Assembly: GCF_013204855.1 (NCBI RefSeq)
Contig: NZ_JABMKZ010000047.1
Span: forward strand, 1-47,962
Length of the DNA: 47,962 nt
Source: Paenibacillus alba
GTDB taxonomy: Bacteria > Bacillota > Bacilli > Paenibacillales > NBRC-103111
Reading direction: 5' to 3'
Made by a program: the position numbers and the translations under genes. The notes beneath the pieces are model-generated. The model was not told where the DNA came from, ran no database searches, and worked only from the letters and a program-made list of their open reading frames with translations. Shown piece by piece: positions 1-7,639 of this stretch. Position 1 is the stretch's first letter. Every line of letters begins with the position of its first letter.

Positions 1-475
1 CGAATAGAGCGCCGGCTCGCAGTAAGGCCGAAAAACGAGCTTACAGATGGGAAATGGGCGCGTGAAGCGAGCATTTCAAGGAGTTAAGGCTGTTTTTCGG
101 CCCTAAAGCCGTCCGAAAAGGCCGCCCGCTCGCAGTAAGGCCGAAAAACGAGCTTACAGACGGGAAATGGCCCAGCGAAGAGGGCCTTGCAAGGATTTAG
201 GGCTGTTTCGCGGCCCTAACTCCGCCCGAATAGGCCATCCGCTCGCTGTAAGGCCGAAAAACGAGCCTACAGATCGGCAATGGGCTCGTGAAGCGAGCAT
301 TTCAAGCACTTAAGGCTGTTTTTCGGCCTTAAAGCCGTCCGAATAGAGCGCCCGCTCGCAGTAAGGCCGAAAAACGAGCTTACAGATGGGCAATGGGCGC
401 GTGAAGCGAGCATTTCAAGGAGTTAAGGCTGTTTTTCGGCCTTAAAGCTGTCCGAATAGAGCGCCCGCTCGCTAG
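1..475. repeat. 113-bp tandem repeat array, about 4.2 copies
   Basis: The landmark GCTCGC followed by TAAGGCCGAAAAACGAGC recurs with its start at 15, 128, 241 and 354, and GCTCGC starts again at 467, so the period is exactly 113 bp each time. The array enters from outside the window. Each unit holds two inverted arms, one containing AAGGCCGAAAAA and the other TTTTTCGGCCTT or a close variant, so each could form a large hairpin. Units differ by scattered substitutions. No open reading frame of note runs through it. The function is unknown. Confidence 0.93.
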
Positions 476-577
476 CCCATACATGTGCGCCAAATTTATT
501 TCTAAGTGTTATAGCAATATTAATTATATAATTTATCAATTTCGACATTTAAATACAAATATTGTCAATATTCGCTG

Positions 578-605
578 TTGCAAAAAACTTGTAAAATAGT
601 ATTAT
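578..605 (+). promoter_or_regulatory. Candidate sigma-A promoter of the RCC1-repeat gene
   Basis: TTGCAA at 578-583 and TATTAT at 600-605 are separated by 16 bases, in the AT-rich stretch that follows the repeat array. The leader would be about 120 nt and carries an extra SD-like AGGAAAGGAGAG at 641-652 that has no start codon at usable distance. The promoter is inferred only from the hexamers and spacing. Confidence 0.35.
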
Positions 606-731
606 TATTTATGTAAACTATTACATTTATTAACATTAATAGGAAAGGAGAGTAAATTCAACTAGAGCAATGCAATCTATTATTCGAACCAAACATGCTA
701 GTCATTTAATTAAGAGAAGGAGAGAAATATA

Positions 732-1910
732 ATGACAATGAGAAAAAAAGGATCTATTTCACTGCTTACCTCCATGCTGCTCGCAATGATAATCGTACCT
801 ACAGGCACAGCGCTGGGCAATCCAACTAATCCAACCAATCCACCTCAATTGAAGACGGTCCTGACAACAGGATGGGGTCATTCGTTATTTTTGAAGGCAG
901 ATGATACTTTATGGGCCTGGGGTGATGCAAACTTCGGACAATTCGGTACCGGTCCAGGTCAGAACAGCAGCGCTGTTGCCGTTCAAAATACACTTGTTCA
1001 AAATATTATTGATGTTTCGGCAGGAAATGAACACCACAATTTGGCATTACGTAGCGATGGCATCGTATTCGCGTGGGGAACTAACGGTGCTGGTCAACTG
1101 GGAGATGGCACGACATATATAAATCGTAACGACCCAGTTCAAGTGAATAATTTAACAGGTGTAATCGATGTCGAAGCTGGTTTCTACCATAGTTTAGCTT
1201 TAAAATCCGATGGAACGGTATGGGCTTGGGGGAGTAACAATTACGGTGAATTGGGAGATGGAACAACTACAAATCGGTCAACGCCTGTGCAGGTATCAGG
1301 ACTCAGCAATATCGTGTCCATCTCAACGAAAAGCTATCATAGTTTTGCCATAAAGTCGGATGGAACCCTATGGGCTTGGGGTCATAACACGGATGGTCAA
1401 CTGGGAGACGGAACAACAACAAATCGGTCAACTCCGGTGCAGGTGTCTGGTTTGAGTAATGTATCCTCCGTGTCGGCCGGCGACACTCACAGTCTTGCCA
1501 TAAAGTCGGATGGAACGGTGTGGGCTTGGGGCAATAATACAAAGGGCCAATTCGGAGACGGCACTACGACGAGTCATACGACTCCGGTTCAGATTCCAGG
1601 TCTGAGCAACGTAAAAGTAGTCGAAGCGGATTATCAACATAGCTTGGCGATTAAAAATGACGGAACGCTATGGGCATGGGGTTACAACGATTTTGGCCAA
1701 CTGGGAGACGGATCGACGGGTTCGACATATTTAAGCCCTGTTCAGGTAGCAGGCATAAGCGGGGTAACGGCCGTGTCTTCGAGTGCAGTTTTCACTGTGG
1801 CACAAAAATCAGACGGAACGGTATGGGCTTGGGGTCATAACTATTGGCGCGAACTTGGAGACGGCACAAGGATTAATCGTTATACGCCGGTTCAAGTCAC
1901 AGGTCTGTAA
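732..1910 (+). CDS. Secreted RCC1-repeat beta-propeller protein
   Basis: This 392-residue protein starts with a signal peptide: a basic start (MTMRKKG), a hydrophobic core at about 10-24 and a likely cleavage near residue 29. The rest is seven RCC1-type repeats of about 50 residues, each built around H-S-L-A-I-K-S-D-G-T-V-W-A-W-G and G-Q-L-G-D-G-T. Seven blades suggest a closed beta-propeller. The start is supported by AAGGAGAG upstream. There is no cell-wall anchor, SLH domain or other domain, so it is predicted to be released. RCC1-like propellers in bacteria are mostly uncharacterised and are thought to bind proteins or glycans, so no specific role can be given. Some repeats are nearly identical at DNA level (around 1269-1295 and 1419-1445), which shows recent internal duplication. 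A terminator follows and the gene seems monocistronic. Confidence 0.9.
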   Translation: MTMRKKGSISLLTSMLLAMIIVPTGTALGNPTNPTNPPQLKTVLTTGWGHSLFLKADDTLWAWGDANFGQFGTGPGQNSSAVAVQNTLVQNIIDVSAGNEHHNLALRSDGIVFAWGTNGAGQLGDGTTYINRNDPVQVNNLTGVIDVEAGFYHSLALKSDGTVWAWGSNNYGELGDGTTTNRSTPVQVSGLSNIVSISTKSYHSFAIKSDGTLWAWGHNTDGQLGDGTTTNRSTPVQVSGLSNVSSVSAGDTHSLAIKSDGTVWAWGNNTKGQFGDGTTTSHTTPVQIPGLSNVKVVEADYQHSLAIKNDGTLWAWGYNDFGQLGDGSTGSTYLSPVQVAGISGVTAVSSSAVFTVAQKSDGTVWAWGHNYWRELGDGTRINRYTPVQVTGL

Positions 1911-1956
1911 ATCTCAAGTTGCAAGGAACAGATGTTCCACGAGTTCTAAATGATAG

Positions 1957-2033
1957 GATCCCCTCATGGTTGACAACGATAAAAGGTCATCTGCCAAGAT
2001 GAAAGTGACGTTGTTGTGCGGAGGGGATTTTTC
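1957..2033 (+). terminator. Rho-independent terminator after the RCC1-repeat gene
   Basis: ATCCCCTC at 1958-1965 pairs with GAGGGGAT at 2021-2028, and an inner TTGACAACG pairs with CGTTGTTGT. A run of Ts follows the right arm. The loop is long, about 30 bases. Confidence 0.8.
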
Positions 2034-2134
2034 TGTTTGCAACTTATTTTGCCCGCAATAAGGAGGTCAAAGAAGACGTAGCGCAAAAGAACGGCTATAA
2101 TAAAGAAGATGACTTACACATAGGAGTTACTGAT

Positions 2135-3970
2135 ATGTATCAAAATTTAGAAGAATGCCTGATTGATTTGGAGAAACATGGTCATTTAGTTCGGATTGGG
2201 GAAGAAGTGGACCCTTATCTCGAGATGGCGGCTATCCATATGAAAGTGTATGAAGCAGGTGGTCCAGCCCTATTATTTGAAAATGTAAAAGGTTCGAAAT
2301 TCAGGGCTGTTTCCAACTTGTTCGGGACTTTAGAGCGTAGTCAATTTATTTTCCGCAAAAACTGGGACGATGTCCAGAACGTTATTGCCCTCAGGCAAGA
2401 CCCGATCAAGGCGTTAAAAAAACCGTTTGCCCATATTCGTAACGGATTAACGGCTTTCAAGGCGCTGCCTTTGAAGACATCTTCGAGTTTACCTGTGAGC
2501 GCGCGGGAAATTAATATTTCGGATTTGCCGCTCATCCAGCATTGGCTGAATGACGGAGGCGCATTTGTCACACTGCCTCAGGTCTATAGTGAAGATCCGG
2601 AAAATGCGGGAATTATGAACGCTAATCTGGGCATGTATCGGATTCAATTGAATGGCAATGACTATGAGTTGAATAAGGAAATTGGCGTCCATTACCAAAT
2701 TCACCGCGGAATTGGCGTCCACCAAGACAAAGCGACGAAGAAAGGCGAGCCTTTGAAAGTTAGTATTTTCATTGGAGGACCGCCTGCTCACACGCTATCT
2801 GCTGTTATGCCGCTGCCGGAAGGATTAAGCGAACTTACTTTTGCTGGTATGCTGGCGGGGCGACGTTTTCGTTATAGCTATATAGATGGGTATTGTATTA
2901 GCAATGATGCTGATTTTGTAATTACAGGTGACATTTATCCCGGTGAAACCAAGCCAGAGGGGCCTTTCGGCGACCATTTGGGTTACTATAGCTTGACACA
3001 TGAGTTTCCGTTAATGCGGGTGCACAAGGTTTATGCAAGGGACAACGCCATTTGGCCATTTACAGTGGTCGGGCGTCCTCCTCAAGAAGACACGTCATTC
3101 GGTGCTTTGATTCACGAGTTAACCGGAGATGCCATCAAGCAGGAGATTCCCGGTGTCAAAGAAGTGCATGCTGTAGACGCGGCTGGCGTGCATCCGCTGC
3201 TTTTTGCGATTGGCAGCGAGCGATATACGCCTTACCAGCAAGTCAAACGACCTGCGGAATTGTTGACCATCGCGAATCGCATTCTAGGAACCGGGCAACT
3301 TAGTTTGGCCAAGTATTTATTTATTACTGCTGAGGACAAGCAACCTTTGGATAGCCATAAGGAGTCTGAGTTTTTAGCTTATATGTTAGAGAGATTGGAT
3401 CTGCATAGGGATATTCATTTTCAAACGCATACAACCATCGATACGCTGGATTATTCGGGCACTGGCTTGAACCAAGGGAGCAAAGTGGTTTTTGCTGCGA
3501 GCGGCGAGAAAATAAGAGACTTGTGCGCAGAAGTTCCCGAACAGCTGAAAGAATTGCCAACCTTCACGAATCCCCGTTTCATTATGCCAGGGATCGTTGC
3601 GATGCAAGGATCATCATTTTCAACGTACGACAATGCGCAGAAGGAAGCTCAGGAACTAAGCGCAAACCTGCAGCTGAAAGGTTCCATGCCATCCTGTCCG
3701 ATGATTATCCTCTGTGATGACAGTGATTTCGTAAGTGAAACGATCAATAACTTCCTATGGGTGACATTCACGCGAAGCAATCCCTCCCATGATATTCATG
3801 GGGTAAACAGTTATTACGACAATAAGCATTGGGGCTGTGACAATCTGATCATCGATGCCCGTATCAAACCGCACCATGCACCGCCGCTTATTGCTGATCC
3901 TACGGTTGAAGCCAACATTCAACGTTTGTTTGTAAAAGGTGGCAGTTTAGCGGAAGTGAAGGTTAAATAA
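2135..3970 (+). CDS. UbiD-family decarboxylase (prenylated-FMN type)
   Basis: This 611-residue protein matches the UbiD family from end to end. The start has the family pattern LEKHGHLVRIGEEVDP. The cofactor and active-site region has PEGPFGDHLGYY (about residues 272-283) and VVGRPPQEDTSFG (about 310-322). Family members decarboxylate aromatic or alpha,beta-unsaturated acids with prenylated FMN made by a UbiX partner. It is longer than E. coli UbiD (about 500 residues) and resembles the long forms found in Firmicutes and Bacteroidetes. No UbiX or menaquinone/futalosine gene lies nearby, so the substrate cannot be assigned and the cofactor must come from elsewhere. The start follows TAGGAG. 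TATAAT at 2096-2101 may be its -10 box. It is flanked by terminators on both sides and so is a single-gene unit. Confidence 0.88.
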   Translation: MYQNLEECLIDLEKHGHLVRIGEEVDPYLEMAAIHMKVYEAGGPALLFENVKGSKFRAVSNLFGTLERSQFIFRKNWDDVQNVIALRQDPIKALKKPFAHIRNGLTAFKALPLKTSSSLPVSAREINISDLPLIQHWLNDGGAFVTLPQVYSEDPENAGIMNANLGMYRIQLNGNDYELNKEIGVHYQIHRGIGVHQDKATKKGEPLKVSIFIGGPPAHTLSAVMPLPEGLSELTFAGMLAGRRFRYSYIDGYCISNDADFVITGDIYPGETKPEGPFGDHLGYYSLTHEFPLMRVHKVYARDNAIWPFTVVGRPPQEDTSFGALIHELTGDAIKQEIPGVKEVHAVDAAGVHPLLFAIGSERYTPYQQVKRPAELLTIANRILGTGQLSLAKYLFITAEDKQPLDSHKESEFLAYMLERLDLHRDIHFQTHTTIDTLDYSGTGLNQGSKVVFAASGEKIRDLCAEVPEQLKELPTFTNPRFIMPGIVAMQGSSFSTYDNAQKEAQELSANLQLKGSMPSCPMIILCDDSDFVSETINNFLWVTFTRSNPSHDIHGVNSYYDNKHWGCDNLIIDARIKPHHAPPLIADPTVEANIQRLFVKGGSLAEVKVK

Positions 3971-3974
3971 AACA

Positions 3975-4026
3975 AAGAAGAGGCTGCTTGCGGGTTTTTA
4001 ACCTGCTGTGACAGCCTCTTCTTTCA
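3975..4026 (+). terminator. Terminator after the UbiD-family gene
   Basis: AAGAAGAGGCTG pairs with CAGCCTCTTCTT around a roughly 28-base loop that has its own short stem. A short T-rich tail (TTCAT) follows. Confidence 0.8.
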
Positions 4027-4176
4027 TAATCATGCATTAACGCAAAAAAAATGCATGAATATGAAAGAAATATGTATACGGATGCAAATATTTTATGCGC
4101 TGATATCTAGCTGACTTCAGGATAAGATAAGATTATGTAAATTTCCAATAAAATGAAAATAAGGAGGGAATTCAGT

Positions 4177-4347
4177 ATGAAACACGAGCATTTTGAATGT
4201 ATGTTTGATTCGGTGTTAACGGATGTTGTTAAACAAACCTATAGCAATCTTTCTTTGCCCTCTTCCGAACAAATTAAGCAGTCGATGAAGAAGATGATGG
4301 ATATCATTGAAGCAGATGCCCGTTCAATATCCCCAAGCGAGAATTAA
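4177..4347 (+). CDS. Small hypothetical protein, 56 residues
   Basis: The start at 4177 is chosen because AAGGAGGG at 4161-4168 sits 8 bases upstream. An earlier in-frame ATG at 4153 has no binding site in front of it. The product is soluble, with no membrane segment, and probably helical, rich in Met, Lys, Glu and Ser (for example QIKQSMKKMMDIIEADAR). I do not recognise the family. It lies between two terminators, so it is probably its own short transcript. The very good ribosome binding site and the terminator just behind it argue that it is real. Confidence 0.6.
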   Translation: MKHEHFECMFDSVLTDVVKQTYSNLSLPSSEQIKQSMKKMMDIIEADARSISPSEN

Positions 4348-4387
4348 TGAAGCCACTCGCGGGAAGGCGGGTGTACCTATACATGAG

Positions 4388-4431
4388 CAAACCGTGAATT
4401 TTCCGTCTGGGAAATAGGCGGTTTTTTTTAT
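4388..4431 (+). terminator. Terminator after the 56-residue ORF
   Basis: AAACCG followed by AATTTTCC pairs with GGGAAAT and CGGTTT across a four-base loop (GTCT), followed by a run of eight Ts. Confidence 0.82.
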
Positions 4432-4444
4432 TGCGCCTGTCCGC

Positions 4445-4467
4445 TATAATAATTGTAAACGCTATCA
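4445..4467 (+). promoter_or_regulatory. -10 box and catabolite-responsive element (cre) upstream of the binding protein/YesMN operon
   Basis: TGTAAACGCTATCA at 4454-4467 fits the CcpA cre consensus TGWNANCGNTNWCA at every defined position. TATAAT at 4445-4450 sits directly before it, so the cre would cover the transcription start region. CcpA bound here is expected to block transcription when a preferred sugar is present. No clear -35 box is visible. Confidence 0.75.
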
Positions 4468-4484
4468 TGAAATGAGTGAAGGGA

Positions 4485-5780
4485 ATGAAGTTTCGTTTGT
4501 TGGCAGTTGGTGCTGCCGTTTCGCTGCTGCTAACCGCCTGTCAAACGCAGCCAATGACATCTGTTCCGAAGAAACAGCCAAAGGAACAAACGCTGACGTG
4601 GATCCATCATTTTGACGAAGAGGGCGCACGCAAATGGCTGGAGGCTGGCACGCAGCTATTTACCCAGCGTCATCCGTCCTATACATTCACGTTGACAGGT
4701 GTAGATGGAGGGAACTATATGAGCTTGCTGCGTACGCGGGCAATCTCCAATAATATGCCGGACATGTATATGATAGATAATTTGGAATCCGCTCAGGACT
4801 TGATTCGGACGGGATATGCGCTCGATTTAACGAACCAGTCCTTTCTTGCCCAGATCGACGAGCGCTTTCTGAACGGCGTGCGGACAGCCAATGGGCATAT
4901 TTGGGCGCTGCCTATTGATGTGAATGGGGCTGGGGTCATCTATAGCAAAGAGGCATTCGCCAAGGCTGGTATCCATAGTCCCCCTTCGACATGGGAGCAA
5001 TTCTTAGCAGCATGCAAGGCGCTGCAAAATGTCGGGATCATTCCGATCGCCGCAGGCTATAAAGATAGCTGGACGGTTGTTTGGGACATCGCGGCCGACT
5101 TGTTGGCTAATCAACATGCGGAGAATCGTAATTGGATTGCCGAAATCGAAGCTGGAAGGACATCTTTTGCGGAAGATCAAATTCATTTCAAAGACATTTT
5201 AACACGATTTGGCGAACGTTTAAGCTATGTCAATATAAAGCCTTTTGAAACGGATTGGAACCAAGCCCAGTTGCTTCTTGCCGAAGGGAAAGCAGGTATG
5301 ATTATTAACGGAACATGGACGGTGGATGGGGTGAAATCCAAAAATCCTGCGAGCAATCTGGGAATGTTCGCGTTCCCCTATTCCAACGATCCGCACGATG
5401 CCAAGTTTGGCTTGAAATCGACTGGTGGCATTGTGATCAACCCCCATTCACCCAATAAGGAAGCTGCACTTCAAACGTTAGCGCTGTTTGCTTCCAAGGA
5501 AATGGGCACTATTTTCCAAACGAATAAGAAAGCTTTATCTGTCATCAAGGGGTTGCCGAGTGATTTCGATCCTACGTATGTGGAGCTGGATGAAACGTAT
5601 ATTCAAACGGGCAGAACGTACGATTGGTCCAGCTTGCCGACTGATTTCGTAAACCAAGATCTTCAAAAGGTGTTCGTCAATGCGCTTACGAGATTCATTC
5701 TTGACCGCAATCACAATGTAGAGCAATGCATCCAAGAGCTGGATCAAGGGTTCGACCGGATTCGCAAGTCATCCAAATGA
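4485..5780 (+). CDS. Extracellular solute-binding lipoprotein, family 1 (sensor-linked)
   Basis: This protein of about 431 residues has a lipoprotein signal with lipobox LLTAC and a typical sugar-binding-protein fold. Recognisable blocks are LEAGTQLFTQRHPSYTF, LPIDVNGAGVIYSKEAF, and AEGKAGMIINGTWTVDGVK near the middle. The start is uncertain: GTG at 4476 and ATG at 4485 are both in frame and neither has a well-spaced binding site (GAAGGGA directly abuts the ATG). It stands directly before a YesM-type kinase and a YesN-type regulator with no permease, so it may deliver sugar to the kinase rather than to a transporter. That role is inferred from context. The operon has a cre site in its promoter. 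Confidence 0.87.
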   Translation: MKFRLLAVGAAVSLLLTACQTQPMTSVPKKQPKEQTLTWIHHFDEEGARKWLEAGTQLFTQRHPSYTFTLTGVDGGNYMSLLRTRAISNNMPDMYMIDNLESAQDLIRTGYALDLTNQSFLAQIDERFLNGVRTANGHIWALPIDVNGAGVIYSKEAFAKAGIHSPPSTWEQFLAACKALQNVGIIPIAAGYKDSWTVVWDIAADLLANQHAENRNWIAEIEAGRTSFAEDQIHFKDILTRFGERLSYVNIKPFETDWNQAQLLLAEGKAGMIINGTWTVDGVKSKNPASNLGMFAFPYSNDPHDAKFGLKSTGGIVINPHSPNKEAALQTLALFASKEMGTIFQTNKKALSVIKGLPSDFDPTYVELDETYIQTGRTYDWSSLPTDFVNQDLQKVFVNALTRFILDRNHNVEQCIQELDQGFDRIRKSSK

Positions 5781-5803
5781 CAGTCGGCAAGGAGCGTAGA
5801 GCA

Positions 5804-7639
5804 ATGGCAGCTAATCCGTGGTATCGAAGCAGAATCAAAGATTTTCGCTTCCGCACCAAAATATTTTTATCTAATATGATTCTCATTCTGTTTATTTCAA
5901 CAGCGATAGGCGGCGTTGCGATCTATGCCTCTACGAAGTTTATAGAATCGAACACAAGAGACCTCTCCATGCAAGTCATTCATCAGGTAGCGGATAATAT
6001 TGAGAACAGAGCCAAAGAAGCGTTCACCTCATCGGTTTATGTGCTCAGTGACAGCAGCATCAGACAGATCGTTGCCGAACAAGGGGAGCAGGTGACGACT
6101 GAGAACTACCCAGCTTTCCGCAGTCGGATGGAATTTTTGCTTGCCCAGTATGGGAACGGCAATCCTTACATGAATGCCATTATGATCAAGACGGGAAGAG
6201 GGCAGTTGTATTGGTGGGAAAATAAGAAGGGGCTCGATCATACACTCAATCAGGAAGATGTCGCCGAAATGACCAAGGGCGCTGCTTCCTATTTAACGAA
6301 CCATGGACGAACGATGGCATGGTCGCCTTCTTTGCGCAAGCGAAATGAGGTGTTTCTTGTGCGGGATTTCGTTGATGTGAGTCAAATTGATCAAAGTCTA
6401 GGCACGATTGTATTCAGCATGGATGCTGATTATTTTCTTTCTCTAGGGAGCGGAAGCTCGATTATTAAGCAAAATAATGTCGCCATTCTGAATGCTTTCA
6501 ATGAATTGTTGGCTGGTGGCGGGAATTCGGATGCTGATAATTTGATCAAGAACAGCTCCAGTTATGTGCTAAATGAGCAGGATGCCTCGATGGCGACGGT
6601 CGAGCATTCAGCAGCGGGCGATCATTTATTCGTCCAAGAAAGAACCTCCACACTCGGCTGGCGCGTATTATGCTTCATTCCGATGTCATCGCTGCTCTCC
6701 GATACGCGGGTGCTGGTGCTGGTCATCGTGCTGGTTTCTCTGATCGCGGTGCTGATCTCAACGGGAATTGCTGTACTGCTTTCCAAATCTTCGACCCGTA
6801 ATATCAAAATATTGGAGCAGACGATGCGGCGTGTGGAAGATGGCAATTTGGATGTGCGCATTGTACCGTTAGGCAAAGATGAAATCGGCAGTTTGTCAGT
6901 GCGGTTCAACTTCATGCTAGCTCGGATTAACGAGCTTATCAACACCGTATACAAAGAGCAAATCGCCAAGCAGCAGGCGGAATTCACGGTTCTGATGAGC
7001 CAAATTAATCCGCACTTTTTGTATAACACGTTAGGCACTGTCAAATGGTACGCTCGTATGAACCAACAATCCGAAATAGAGCGAATGGTCAGTTCAGTGA
7101 TCGATTTGTTGAAGTCATCCGTGCGGCGGGTTGGCGAATTTCATAGTCTCGAGCAAGAAATAGCGCAATTGAACAACTATATTTATATCCAAAAGATCGG
7201 TTACGGAGAAGCGTTTCAGGTGGAATATAAGGTGGATGAGCAGTGGCTGGAAAGCGAAGTGCCGTATTTCATTCTGCAGCCGCTGGTCGAAAATGCGATT
7301 CTTCACGGTATCGAAATGTCTAAGGGAAGTGGTCGCATTGTTGTATCCGCGAGGGTAACGGGCAAAGAGCTTTTCGTTATAGTAGAGGACAACGGCGTTG
7401 GCATGGAAGAGGTGAAAGCGGCTAATCTATTGCATACAGCCACTAAGAAAGAAGCGGTCCCAGGCGTTACCAGCATCGGCATTCATAATGTAAATGAACG
7501 TATTCAATTGTATTATGGGCAAAATTATGGCCTTAGCTTTGAAAGCACGCCAGGGGCTGGTACGAAAGCGATTGTGCGTATTCCATATAGAACGCATCGC
7601 CAAAGGAGGAATGAGCATGCTGAACGCCATGATCGTTGA
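5804..7639 (+). CDS. Sensor histidine kinase, YesM type
   Basis: The start at 5804 follows AAGGAG at 5789-5794 and gives 611 residues. Order: cytoplasmic start, membrane segment at about 24-44, extracellular sensor region of about 260 residues (Cache-like by position), second membrane segment at about 305-328, HAMP linker, then the His_kinase domain with INPHFLYNTL (phospho-acceptor His about 404). The HATPase domain shows the N box (ENAILHGIE) and G1 box (EDNGVGM). It is predicted to sense an extracellular sugar or the loaded binding protein and to phosphorylate the YesN-type regulator encoded next, whose start it overlaps by 23 bases. Confidence 0.92.
   Translation: MAANPWYRSRIKDFRFRTKIFLSNMILILFISTAIGGVAIYASTKFIESNTRDLSMQVIHQVADNIENRAKEAFTSSVYVLSDSSIRQIVAEQGEQVTTENYPAFRSRMEFLLAQYGNGNPYMNAIMIKTGRGQLYWWENKKGLDHTLNQEDVAEMTKGAASYLTNHGRTMAWSPSLRKRNEVFLVRDFVDVSQIDQSLGTIVFSMDADYFLSLGSGSSIIKQNNVAILNAFNELLAGGGNSDADNLIKNSSSYVLNEQDASMATVEHSAAGDHLFVQERTSTLGWRVLCFIPMSSLLSDTRVLVLVIVLVSLIAVLISTGIAVLLSKSSTRNIKILEQTMRRVEDGNLDVRIVPLGKDEIGSLSVRFNFMLARINELINTVYKEQIAKQQAEFTVLMSQINPHFLYNTLGTVKWYARMNQQSEIERMVSSVIDLLKSSVRRVGEFHSLEQEIAQLNNYIYIQKIGYGEAFQVEYKVDEQWLESEVPYFILQPLVENAILHGIEMSKGSGRIVVSARVTGKELFVIVEDNGVGMEEVKAANLLHTATKKEAVPGVTSIGIHNVNERIQLYYGQNYGLSFESTPGAGTKAIVRIPYRTHRQRRNEHAERHDR

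Noticed and set aside
1..475. CRISPR array
   Set aside because: The whole 113-bp unit repeats without unique spacers, and there are no cas genes.
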